From positions 9,671-73,670 of the forward strand of contig CAZLWV010000018.1 in the NCBI GenBank assembly GCA_964563135.1: a DNA stretch of 64,000 bases, in the 5' to 3' direction. How positions within the stretch are numbered: the first letter of the stretch is position 1; each line of letters begins with the position of its first letter. This DNA comes from JAAYAY01 sp964563135 (GTDB lineage Bacteria; Planctomycetota; Planctomycetia; Pirellulales; Thermoguttaceae). Below are positions 34,080-42,755 of this stretch, one piece after another. Position numbers and translations under genes: made by a program. The notes beneath the pieces are model-generated. The model was not told where the DNA came from. It saw only the letters and a list, made by a program, of their open reading frames with translations, and ran no database searches.

Positions 34080-36386
34080 ATGAGCAGATTCAAGAGACTT
34101 CCGATCCTGGTGTTGGCCGTGTTCCTGACGGCAGCATCCTCGGTATCGGCGCAGAACCAGTACATCGGGTACGTCTATCCGGCCGGCGGCCAGCAGGACA
34201 CCACCTTCTCGATTCGGTTGGGTGGCCAGGGGCTTGCCTACGCCTCTGGCGTGGTTGTGAGCGGCGAAGGGGTTACCGCGCGGCTGGTCGACTACTGCAG
34301 GGTGATGGACAACCAGGAACTCGGTCTGCTCCGTCAACAGCTCACCGAGTTGCGGAAGAAGGAATCGACGGTCGACGACGCAATGGCCGCCAAGATGGCG
34401 TGGTTCGAGTTCCCGGCACCCATCGGCCCGGTTGCCGCCCCCGCCGAAGTCACCGGGATCGTGTGTCCGGCATGCGGCCGTCTGAATCCGCTCGACGCCA
34501 CCGTCTGCAGCAACTGCAACGCGAAGCTGGAGAAGCCGAAAGACCCGACGCCGAGCGCACCGGAGGCGAAGGCCGAGCCCGAAAAGACCGAGAAGGAGGT
34601 GGCCAAACAGAACCTGATCCGGCGGATCGAGTCAATATTTGCGGAAGACGAACGCACTCCGGCCGTTCGATCCCAGACTGAACTGGTGTTTGCCGAGGTG
34701 ACGGTGGCCCCTGATGCGAAACCGGGCCGGCGGGAGATCAGGGTGATCACCAAGCTGGGTATCTCCAACGCGCTCTCCTTCTACGTGGGCCAACTGCCCG
34801 AAGTCGCCCGCAAGCCGATGAAGACGAGCCAGGTCCAGGTGCTCGGCAAGGAATCTCTCGCCCAGCGCAAAAGACCACCGGAAGAAGAAGAAATGGTCGT
34901 CACTGTACCATGCACGATGAATGGCCAGATCGCCCCAGGTGAGGTGAATCGCTATCGTTTTTCCGCCACAAAGGGACAGCGGCTGGTCATTTCCGCCAAA
35001 GCTCGGGACCTGGTCCCCTACGTGGCCGATGGCGTGCCTGGTTGGTTCCAGGCGGTGCTGAAACTCTGCAACGCCAGCGGCAAGGAGGTGGCCTACAACG
35101 ACGATTTCCGCTTCAGCCCGGACCCGATCATCTACTGTGAGATTCCCGAGGACGGCGAGTATGTCCTCAGCATCAACGAGGCGCTGTTTCGCGGTCGTGA
35201 GAGCTTTGTCTATCGAATCACCGTCGGCGAGTTGCCTCTGGTGACGAGCATTTTCCCCCTGGGGGGCCGCGCGGGCGATCCGGCGACGATCGAGATGGAG
35301 GGCTGGAATCTGGAAAAGGCCGCCCTGGCGCCTCCCCCGCAGGACGCCAAACCGGGTGTCCACCTGATTGCCGCCACCGACGGGAATCTCGTCTCCAACC
35401 AAGTGCCCTTCGCCCTGGATACGCTGCCGGAATGTCTCGACACGGAATCGAACGATGAACCGTCCAAGGCGCAGAAGGTGAGCCTTCCGGTGATCGTCAA
35501 CGGGCGCATGGACCGCCCGGGTGACTGGGATATCTTCGAAGTGGAGGGACGCGCCGGAGAAACCATCGTGACCGAGGTTCACGCCCGCCGTCTCGGCTCG
35601 CCGCTCGATTCCTTCATCAAGGTCACCGGCCCCGACGGCAAGGTGATCGCGCTGAACGACGACCACATGGACGCCGGATCGGGGGCCAATACCGACCACG
35701 CCGATTCCTACCTCATGGCAAAGCTGCCGGCCGACGGAAAGTACCTCGTTCACCTTGGCGACACGCCCCGACGCGGAGGAAAGGAATATGCCTATCGCCT
35801 GCGGATCAGCCAGCCTCGCCCTGATTTCGCCCTGCGACTGGTTCCTTCCAGAATCGTGATCCGCAGCAAGGGTTCTGCCGCGGTGACCGTCTTTGCCATT
35901 CGCAAGGACGGCTTCGACGGGCCCATCAATCTCAGCTTCAAGAATCTGCCCGAAGGATTCGAGTCTTCGGGCGTCACGCTCGCGGCCAAGCAGGAGACGG
36001 TGGGGCTGACGGTGAAAACCAGCCTCGCCGAGACGGAGGAACCGGTCTATCTCACGGTCCTGGGCACTGCGAAGATCGGAGACCAGGACGTCGTCCATGA
36101 AGCCGTACCGACCGAAGACAGGATGCAGGCCTTCCTTTGGCGCCATCTTCTGCCGGCGGAAGACCTGCCGGCCCTGGTCTTCGATCCCGCCTACCAGCCG
36201 CCCGCCGATCGCATCCGCCCGCCGATCCGCGACGAAGATCGACCGAAGGACGCCCAACGCACACTGCAGAAGTCGTCGGTCGACGGATACATGCGGCAGA
36301 TCGAGCGTCTGTACCAGGAATGGTTCTTCACAGACGAGTTCGCCAACCGCGAAATTGCGGGCATCGAAGCCCGTCTGATCCAGTAG
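34080..36386 (+). CDS. exported PPC-domain protein with an embedded zinc ribbon
   Basis: Start ATG 34080 follows GGAGAAG, and the product is 768 aa. Residues 1-24 are a signal peptide ending SVSAQ. After an N-terminal beta region typical of planctomycete surface proteins (YIGYVYPAGGQQDTTF) come a charged helical stretch and a four-Cys zinc-ribbon motif CPAC...CSNC (about 129-146). Two pre-peptidase C-terminal (PPC) beta domains follow, seen in INRYRFSATKGQRL-like and WDIFEVEGRAGETI segments with their YVLSINEALFRG and YLVHLGDTPRRG ends. A further beta domain closes the protein. It is 122 bases after the DUF1501 gene on the same strand. A zinc ribbon in an exported protein is unusual. The role is probably structural or in binding. 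Confidence 0.82.
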   Translation: MSRFKRLPILVLAVFLTAASSVSAQNQYIGYVYPAGGQQDTTFSIRLGGQGLAYASGVVVSGEGVTARLVDYCRVMDNQELGLLRQQLTELRKKESTVDDAMAAKMAWFEFPAPIGPVAAPAEVTGIVCPACGRLNPLDATVCSNCNAKLEKPKDPTPSAPEAKAEPEKTEKEVAKQNLIRRIESIFAEDERTPAVRSQTELVFAEVTVAPDAKPGRREIRVITKLGISNALSFYVGQLPEVARKPMKTSQVQVLGKESLAQRKRPPEEEEMVVTVPCTMNGQIAPGEVNRYRFSATKGQRLVISAKARDLVPYVADGVPGWFQAVLKLCNASGKEVAYNDDFRFSPDPIIYCEIPEDGEYVLSINEALFRGRESFVYRITVGELPLVTSIFPLGGRAGDPATIEMEGWNLEKAALAPPPQDAKPGVHLIAATDGNLVSNQVPFALDTLPECLDTESNDEPSKAQKVSLPVIVNGRMDRPGDWDIFEVEGRAGETIVTEVHARRLGSPLDSFIKVTGPDGKVIALNDDHMDAGSGANTDHADSYLMAKLPADGKYLVHLGDTPRRGGKEYAYRLRISQPRPDFALRLVPSRIVIRSKGSAAVTVFAIRKDGFDGPINLSFKNLPEGFESSGVTLAAKQETVGLTVKTSLAETEEPVYLTVLGTAKIGDQDVVHEAVPTEDRMQAFLWRHLLPAEDLPALVFDPAYQPPADRIRPPIRDEDRPKDAQRTLQKSSVDGYMRQIERLYQEWFFTDEFANREIAGIEARLIQ

Positions 36387-36598
36387 AGCGTACGACAAGA
36401 CTCCAGCGGCCGGACGAAGGGAGGAGCGGTTGTCTCCTGACCACTTCCTGCCCTGCCAAGCGACCACTACCTGGTAACCGTGCCGAGTGCGGTCTTCGCC
36501 GCACCCCGACTCATTGGGAACGCAGTGCTTGCCGCATGAAGCGAAGCGAGTGATCGGCGGCTTCTCGGGGGGATCCACGGGTGCCGCGGGGCCCCAAG

Positions 36599-37117
36599 TC
36601 AAGGCTTGTTCTGGGTTGAGAACCTCCCTTGATACGTGGCATGGCCGTCGCACCTTTCGAAGACGAACTGGCAGATCCGGGTCTCCGGGTACAGGGCCAA
36701 CGGTGCGTGGCCCAGATTCACGATCTCCAGTACCTGGTGGTTCGAGATACCCGGGTGCATGAAGCCGGCGGTCACGTGGACGGCCAGTCCGAATCGCGCG
36801 AATCTGCTTCTCCCTTCGAGACGACCGGAGATGTTGTCGGCCAGTGTGATCTTCTCCCTCGTGACCCCGAGAATCATCTCGCCCGGCTTGATAACCACGT
36901 AGCTTCCGTCCTCCACATGGACACTTCGGGTGATGTCCTCAAACCGGGAGTCGTTCTTGACGTGGTAGACCTTCGACTTCTTCTTGAACACCCTGAAGTC
37001 GTTGCCCAGCGTCAGGTCGATCGAACCGGGGCCTACCTGCGACCGGTCGAGCGGCTCAATTCTGATCGATCCATCCTCGAGCGCCTTCTCGATCTCCGTT
37101 CCGATCAAGATACTCAT
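36599..37117 (-). CDS. dcd: dCTP deaminase family protein
   Basis: Deaminates dCTP to dUTP for dTMP synthesis. The 172-aa protein has GPGSIDLTLGNDFRVF, LGVTREKITL, the active-site strand EGRSRFARFGLAVHVTAG and LEIVN with the catalytic Glu. Where many Dcd proteins have IDPG it has MHPG, so it may belong to a variant subgroup, and a dCTP deaminase/dUTPase-type activity is possible. It stands alone on the minus strand between a surface-protein cluster and an oxidoreductase. Confidence 0.82.
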   Translation of the reverse strand: MSILIGTEIEKALEDGSIRIEPLDRSQVGPGSIDLTLGNDFRVFKKKSKVYHVKNDSRFEDITRSVHVEDGSYVVIKPGEMILGVTREKITLADNISGRLEGRSRFARFGLAVHVTAGFMHPGISNHQVLEIVNLGHAPLALYPETRICQFVFERCDGHATYQGRFSTQNKP

Positions 37118-37527
37118 GTCAGCGAGCCCTTCTGTGCCACAAACCTCGGAGATGGGGGAGTTCTTCGCAACGATTGGCGACGGCCGTCGGCCCGGCGATC
37201 CTCATCCGAAGGACCGCCGCCCAGGTGGCGGCCATGCGTTCCCGCGCCCACATTCTTGCCGGTTTCCGACTCCGTGTCAAAACAGGTTCGATTGTCTGCC
37301 GACCGAATCGGGGCTGGCGGAGCCCGCCGAGCCAGCCGTGTTCTCCTGCGGCGCCCTTGACGGGCCAGTTGCCGCGGTCTTAGACTCAGCACGCGCCGAG
37401 AATCGCAATCCCCGCACTCGCGTCCCGATCCGAGTGGGCGTCGGGCGCGGTTTGCCCTGACGGCAGGCATTGGGTGGCGACGGTTCCGGTGACTGTCCGA
37501 GAGTTACGTTCCAGGGAGATGAATCTC
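37118..37527. other. divergent intergenic region, nothing recognised
   Basis: It lies between dcd and the oxidoreductase gene, which point away from each other, so both promoters should be here. No clear hexamers or RNA motifs were found. Confidence 0.35.
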
Positions 37528-38856
37528 ATGAAAACGGATCGCCAGGGAAAAGAAAGTCTGGACTTGTCACGACGGGCATTTCTGCAGAGTGCCGCGGTTC
37601 TGGGGATGGCTGCCTCGGCAGGCACCTTGCCGGCCCGCAGCGTGCACGCTGCGGGGAGCGATGTGATCAAGGTCGGTTTCATTGGCTGCGGGGGGCGGGG
37701 CGCCGGGGCGGCTGCCAACGCGATGAACGCCGGGAAGGACGTTCGCGTGGTCGCCATGGCCGACGTGTTTGCCGAGCGGATCGAAAGCGCCCGCCCCGCG
37801 CTGAAGGAAAAATATCCCGACCAATTCCTCGTCGACGACGCGCATGCCTTCGTGGGGTTCGACGCCTATCAGAAGGTGATCGACAGCGATGTCGACGCCG
37901 TGGTGATCGCCTGCACCTCGCACTTTCACAGCGTGTTCCTCAAGGCTGCCATCGATGCAGGAAAACATGTCTTCGTGGAGAAGCCGGTGGCAGTCGATCC
38001 GGTGGGGGTGCGCATGGCCATGGCCGCCGGCGAGGAGGCCGCCAGGAAGAATCTGAGCATCGTCTCCGGGTTCTGCTGGCGGTACGATGACGGCGTCCGA
38101 GAAACCATAAAGCGGATCCGCGACGGTGCCATTGGCGAGATCATCGCCGTCCAGGCAACGCGGCTTGGCGGGCCGTATGTGCTCCGCAGCCGCCAGCCCG
38201 GCTGGAACGAGATGCAGTACCAGTTCCAGAACTGGTACCACTTCAACTGGCTGTCCGGGAGCGATCCCGTGCAGAACCTGGTCCACCAGATCGACAATGC
38301 GTCCTGGGTTCTGGATGATGTCGCGCCGGCAACGGCGTGGGGAATGGGCGGCCGGCAGGTCTGTACCGATCCCGACCAGTATGGCGACGAACTGGACCAC
38401 CACGCCATCGTCTATGAGTATGCCGACGGAAAACGACTGTTTGCCCACGGCCGCCATATCCCGGGATGCTACAGCGAGGCGGCGGTGGTTGCCATGGGAA
38501 CCAAGGGACAAGCGATGATGCCGGCACGACCGCAGATCGAGGGGGAGAATCCCTGGCGCTTCCAGGCCCCCAAAGAGCCGGTATCGATGTACGACAACGA
38601 ACACAAGGTGCTGTTCGATGCGATCCGCAGCAGCAAACCGGTTAACGACACCCGCACGATGTGCCACAGCTCCATGCTCTCAATCCTGGGAGAAATCGTC
38701 TGCTGCACCGGCAAACAGATGACCTGGGACGAGGTGATGAAGTCGGAATTGAGCTATGTCCTGCCGCAGTACGGCTGGGACGTCGAACCGCCGATCAAGC
38801 CGGGTGAAGACGGGTTCTACCCGCCCATCCTGCCCGGGATTACCAAGCTGGGCTAA
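37528..38856 (+). CDS. Gfo/Idh/MocA-family oxidoreductase with Tat signal
   Basis: NAD(P)-dependent sugar or polyol oxidoreductase family. ATG 37528 is chosen because AGGGAG sits 9 bases upstream. The 442-aa protein starts with a Tat signal (LSRRAFLQSAAVLGMAASAG). The Rossmann motif VGFIGCGGRGAG, the HFHSVFLKAAIDAGKHVFVEKPVA segment with the family's EKP, and the C-terminal dehydrogenase domain with HQIDNASWVLDD are seen. Planctomycetes have many exported members of this family. The substrate is unknown. Its stop overlaps the stop of the convergent VOC gene. Confidence 0.9.
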   Translation: MKTDRQGKESLDLSRRAFLQSAAVLGMAASAGTLPARSVHAAGSDVIKVGFIGCGGRGAGAAANAMNAGKDVRVVAMADVFAERIESARPALKEKYPDQFLVDDAHAFVGFDAYQKVIDSDVDAVVIACTSHFHSVFLKAAIDAGKHVFVEKPVAVDPVGVRMAMAAGEEAARKNLSIVSGFCWRYDDGVRETIKRIRDGAIGEIIAVQATRLGGPYVLRSRQPGWNEMQYQFQNWYHFNWLSGSDPVQNLVHQIDNASWVLDDVAPATAWGMGGRQVCTDPDQYGDELDHHAIVYEYADGKRLFAHGRHIPGCYSEAAVVAMGTKGQAMMPARPQIEGENPWRFQAPKEPVSMYDNEHKVLFDAIRSSKPVNDTRTMCHSSMLSILGEIVCCTGKQMTWDEVMKSELSYVLPQYGWDVEPPIKPGEDGFYPPILPGITKLG

Positions 38857-39188
38857 CGGTGCCAGTCGCCGCCCGCCTTGCTTTCCATGAACTCCCAGCA
38901 GACTCCCTCTTTGTAGACGAACACGACTCGCAGGCCGGGGGCCGGTTCGAACGGGCCAAGCAGGACCTCGCCCCCCTCCATCTCCTTCTCGAGATTGTCG
39001 ACCCGGAAGCAGAGATGCGGCTTTTCCCGGAGTCTCATGCTCACGGTGCTGTCGGGTTCGTAACGCAGGTACTCGATCATGTCCGGGCTTTCTCTGGGAT
39101 CGGTCACCCAGACCCGGCTCGACTCGACCCACATCTCGTTGGGCCGCTTGACAGTGGATGTCAGGCCGATGTGATCGAACTTTCTCAT
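38853..39188 (-). CDS. glyoxalase/VOC-fold small protein
   Basis: 111-aa protein beginning MRKFDHIGLTS, with VWVTDP, a PHLCFRVDNLEKEM helix entry and VVFVYKEGVCWEFME, a pattern of the vicinal-oxygen-chelate fold. Possible metal ligands are His 6, His 58 and Glu 99. The metal, substrate and reaction are unknown. The coding end overlaps the oxidoreductase end by 4 bases on the opposite strand. Confidence 0.65.
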   Translation of the reverse strand: MRKFDHIGLTSTVKRPNEMWVESSRVWVTDPRESPDMIEYLRYEPDSTVSMRLREKPHLCFRVDNLEKEMEGGEVLLGPFEPAPGLRVVFVYKEGVCWEFMESKAGGDWHR

Positions 39189-39325
39189 GCAGGGGCTCCT
39201 TGTTGCTCAACCGGCCGGCGGCGAGGGAGATGGGACCGCGGCGCGTGCCTGCCCTGGATGTTTCGGGTATTTCCCCTGCCTGCCGGAAAACTGCCATGCG
39301 GCATGGGGGCCTGGGCCAGGCGACT

Positions 39326-40192
39326 TCAAGCGGCCTGGCGGCGAAGCAGCGCGGCGTTGCGAGCCTGTGCAAACGGGATCACTGCCGATTGCCGGACTGC
39401 CACGCACCACATATTATCGCTCGTGGGAAGACGATCCCTCACGTGGAATCGCGCCATTTCGAACCCGCAGCGGGCAAGAAGCTCCGAAAGGGTGGTCGGC
39501 GAGAAGTAGGTCACGTGGTCGGGGAATCGCAGACCGCACCAGTAGCTGCCTCGAATTCGTCGCAGCAGACTGGCAAAATTGGGGACCTTGACGATCAGGT
39601 GTCCACCCGGACGCAAGACCCGCCAGGTCTCTTCAAGCACCTGTCTTGGACGCATCTCATGCTCGAGATAGGCGTGCATGAGGGCGCCGTCAAAATGGCC
39701 GTCGGGGAAGTGGGCCAGGCCGGTCATGGCGTCGGCCTGAACGATCCGTCCCGACCGGGACTCGAGATTTGCACGTGCCCGGGCAACCAGACCCGGAGAA
39801 ATCTCGATGCCATACGGGTCGAAGGTTTCTCCCAGCCGGGCCAGCCATTTGCCGTCGCCACAGCCGATATCGAGGATTCGTCCCGCCGCCACAAATTCGT
39901 CCACCAGTCTGGGCAGCTTGTGCCTCGTTCGTCCCGTCCACCCGAGCCAACGAGTGCCTTGGCGGACGAGCCGATAGCGGACCGGCTCCCGTTTGGCGCG
40001 GCGATCGTTCTCTGCCTGGAAGGACTTCTCCCAGGCAAACTCATCCTCTAGCGCAGAGTAGTCCGGTGGGTTCTCAAGGTAGACGAGGCTGCAGGAACGA
40101 CAGCTCTTCAATCGCCAAGGGCCTGTAGACAGGTGGTGCGGCGTCTCCTGGCGATTGTCTGTTTCGCAAAGCGGACAGTTGCGTTCCGGCAT
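39326..40192 (-). CDS. class I SAM methyltransferase with N-terminal zinc motif
   Basis: 288 aa from ATG 40192 (GTG 40204 is an alternative). It begins with a zinc-binding pair (CPLC, then CRSCSLVYLENPP), a lead-in found in methyltransferases acting on sugars or surface glycans. The SAM domain has ILDIGCGDGKWLARL, IVQADAMT, FDGALMHAYLEH and LRPGGHLIVKVPN, then YWCGLRFPDHVTYFS. Genes of this type often act in O-antigen or nucleotide-sugar work. No glycan genes flank it here, so the substrate is open. Confidence 0.82.
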   Translation of the reverse strand: MPERNCPLCETDNRQETPHHLSTGPWRLKSCRSCSLVYLENPPDYSALEDEFAWEKSFQAENDRRAKREPVRYRLVRQGTRWLGWTGRTRHKLPRLVDEFVAAGRILDIGCGDGKWLARLGETFDPYGIEISPGLVARARANLESRSGRIVQADAMTGLAHFPDGHFDGALMHAYLEHEMRPRQVLEETWRVLRPGGHLIVKVPNFASLLRRIRGSYWCGLRFPDHVTYFSPTTLSELLARCGFEMARFHVRDRLPTSDNMWCVAVRQSAVIPFAQARNAALLRRQAA

Positions 40193-40493
40193 GATGGTAA
40201 GCACCTATGGAGGCAAAGGCAGGACAAGAGGCCAGCCCTGTCCAGGAAGCCAGACGGCTCGATCGAGGGTCGCAGTGCGGGCCAGGGCGACCGTTGATCC
40301 GGCGCGAAGGACCTCCGGGGCCGTCTCAACCCCTCGGAACGCCTGCTTCCGGCGGAGAATCGGCGCGGAGGCCTCACGCAGATAGATATCGGGATTTCCC
40401 CCGAACGGCTTTGGTCAAACCCTCGCGATTGCCTGTCCTTGCTCCTCCAGACGCTACAGGCGTCAAGTGCTCCAGGGCAGGCAAGGTACTCAT
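40193..40493. other. spacer between helicase and methyltransferase, nothing recognised
   Basis: About 300 bases without a supported gene or clear regulatory motif. The methyltransferase promoter should not be here unless transcripts overlap, because both neighbours read leftward and the helicase ends at 40494. Confidence 0.3.
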
Positions 40494-41843
40494 TCAGAGG
40501 GAGGAGCGATATCGCTTGCGTTTCGGCCGGCCAGCCTTGGCCGGAGCAGATCCGACTCGCTTGGGCTGAGACGCCGCTTGCGACCTGGATCGGTCGCTGC
40601 GCCGGGAGCCCGGTTTCCTGCGCGAGCCGTGGGTGCGCGACGGTCGGTCGCCGGGAGCCGTGGCCGGTGCTTTCGGACACTGGGACCCGTCGGGAAGCAG
40701 CGTCTGGACGGCAAGCGATCGCCGGATGAGGCGCTCGATCATCTGGAGTTGCTCCCGCTCGTCGCTGCCGCAGAAGGAGACGGCGATGCCCGCCGCGCCC
40801 GCGCGGCCCGTGCGGCCGATCCGGTGCACGTAAACCTCCGGAACATCGGGCAGATCGTAGTTGATCACGTGGGAAACGTCTTCGATGTCGAGGCCGCGGG
40901 CGGCCACGTCCGTGGCCACCAGGACCGGCAGACTATCGGACTTGAACTCGGCCAGCACGCGCTGGCGGGTGGCCTGGCTCTTGTTGCCGTGAATCGCGGC
41001 CGCCTGGATCCCGTCCCGGCTGAGTCGGCGCACGATGCTGTCGGCGCCGTGCTTGGTTCGGGAGAATACCAGCGTGCGACGAGTGCCTGTCTCCTTGAGA
41101 AAGCTGGCCAGCAGGCCGGGCTTGTGCTTCTTCTCCACAAAGTAGACCGACTGCTCGACCTTCTCGGCGGGCGTGGCTGCCGGGCCGGCCTGCAGATGAA
41201 CCGGATCGATCAGCCACTCAACGGTCAACCGCCGGATCGCGTCGGGCATCGTGGCCGAAAACATCAGTGTCTGCCGCTCTTCCGGCACATGGCGGACGAT
41301 CCGACGCAGATCGTGGATGAACCCCATGTCGAGCATCTGATCGGCTTCGTCAAAGGTGAGGATTTCCACACCGGCAAGATTGACATACCCCTGATCCATC
41401 AGATCCAGGAGCCGGCCAGGCGTGGCGACGAGGATATCGACTCCCTGCCGGAGCTTCTTCACCTGGGGATGCTGCGAAACACCGCCGTATACGACCGCCT
41501 GCTGCAGGCCGGTATTACGGCCGTACGACGAAAAACTCGCGGCGATCTGCATGGTCAGCTCGCGAGTGGGTGAGAGCACCAGCGCCCTGATCCTCCGCCC
41601 TCCCCGTCCGCGCCCCCCCTCCCGCGGAGTCTGCTGTGGGCCATTCGCCTGGAGCCGGTGCAGGATCGGCAGGGCAAAGGCGGCCGTCTTCCCCGTGCCG
41701 GTCTGGGCGCAGCCGATCAAATCGCGGCCTTCGAGCACGAGAGGAATCGCCTTGGCCTGGATCGGGGTGGTGGTCTGGTAGCCTTCGTTCTTGACGGCGC
41801 GGACAATCGACTCGGACAGCCCGAGATCTTCAAACTTCATCAT
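40494..41843 (-). CDS. DEAD-box RNA helicase
   Basis: ATP-dependent RNA unwinding enzyme of the RhlE/CsdA group, 449 aa from ATG 41843. In order: Q motif (TPIQAKAIPLV), AQTGTGKTAAF, PTREL, TPGRLLDLM, DEADQMLDMGF, SATMPD, VFSRTKHGAD, TDVAARGLDIE and HRIGRTGRAG. The last 70 residues are Arg/Lys/Ser-rich, a typical RNA-binding tail. A second ATG sits one codon later. No strong ribosome site is visible. It is probably a cold-response or ribosome-assembly factor. Confidence 0.94.
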   Translation of the reverse strand: MMKFEDLGLSESIVRAVKNEGYQTTTPIQAKAIPLVLEGRDLIGCAQTGTGKTAAFALPILHRLQANGPQQTPREGGRGRGGRRIRALVLSPTRELTMQIAASFSSYGRNTGLQQAVVYGGVSQHPQVKKLRQGVDILVATPGRLLDLMDQGYVNLAGVEILTFDEADQMLDMGFIHDLRRIVRHVPEERQTLMFSATMPDAIRRLTVEWLIDPVHLQAGPAATPAEKVEQSVYFVEKKHKPGLLASFLKETGTRRTLVFSRTKHGADSIVRRLSRDGIQAAAIHGNKSQATRQRVLAEFKSDSLPVLVATDVAARGLDIEDVSHVINYDLPDVPEVYVHRIGRTGRAGAAGIAVSFCGSDEREQLQMIERLIRRSLAVQTLLPDGSQCPKAPATAPGDRPSRTHGSRRKPGSRRSDRSRSQAASQPKRVGSAPAKAGRPKRKRYRSSL

Positions 41844-42755
41844 AAACTCGCTTTGGAAAACAGTTGGACGGTGTACCCAGGGGCGCGTCCGCAAACCGGC
41901 AAAATCCGGGCGCAGGCGTTCGAGGCCCTGGGAAAACTAAGGGTCTATCCCAAAACCGCCAGAGCTGCGTCGCACGGGCGAAGGTCGCCGGCGCGGATAT
42001 GAACTCTGGAATCGGTTCTGTTGAGCCTTGCATGGACTGAGAAACGAGGGCGACCAGCGGAAGCCCGAATTCTGGGGAAGCAGCGCCCAGATCCGTCTCA
42101 CAGTCGATGACAGAACGACTCTTGTTCAAGGAGCTGCAGCCCCCATCGGCAGTCCCGATCCGCGGGACGAATGCCACCTGGGTCGAAAGGGGTTCTGAGG
42201 GAAGCCCTCACTGCCGCGACTTCAAGCCGGGCATCCATCGAGACCCTCCCCCGGAGATCGAGCTGGGGCAGCTCTCCACAAGGAGCAAGAGAATCAGTCG
42301 CGGTCGCAAGCTAGATACCGGGGAACATGCTCAATCCGTGGCAATGTTCGACCCGGTGGCCGCTACAATCGAATTTGAATGAACACAGCACTTTCAGTTT
42401 GTGTGCTGGTCTCGCACCAAGTTGATGTCAATAGAATACCACGAAATTGGGGTGTGTCAAGGGAGGCAGATTGAGGTTTAAGCTGCACACGCCCTGCTTG
42501 CCATCGTTTCGCGGGGCGGTTATCGTGAGCGGGTTGCCCCCCGGGAGGAGTGGCCAGGAAATAACCTCCACCCTCCGGTCAGAGTCTGCCGGGATCAAGT
42601 CTCCCATCGGTGGAATGATGGCGGGGTGGACACAAGACGCAGTCCGACGCTACCCAGGGCCGCAGCCTGTCCTGTCTGCACTCCAGGGTTGATCGGGGTA
42701 TGGTTCTTCGGCCGCTCTCCGATGAGAAACGCCTTCGGCCAGATTGAGGAGCATC
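41844..42755. other. 0.9-kb intergenic region with an AT-rich patch
   Basis: No supported gene is found. The stretch 42370-42480 is clearly lower in GC than its surroundings and includes a small hairpin (cagcac...gtgctg near 42385-42407). It may hold the promoter of the downstream transglutaminase-type gene. The rest looks non-coding. Confidence 0.35.
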
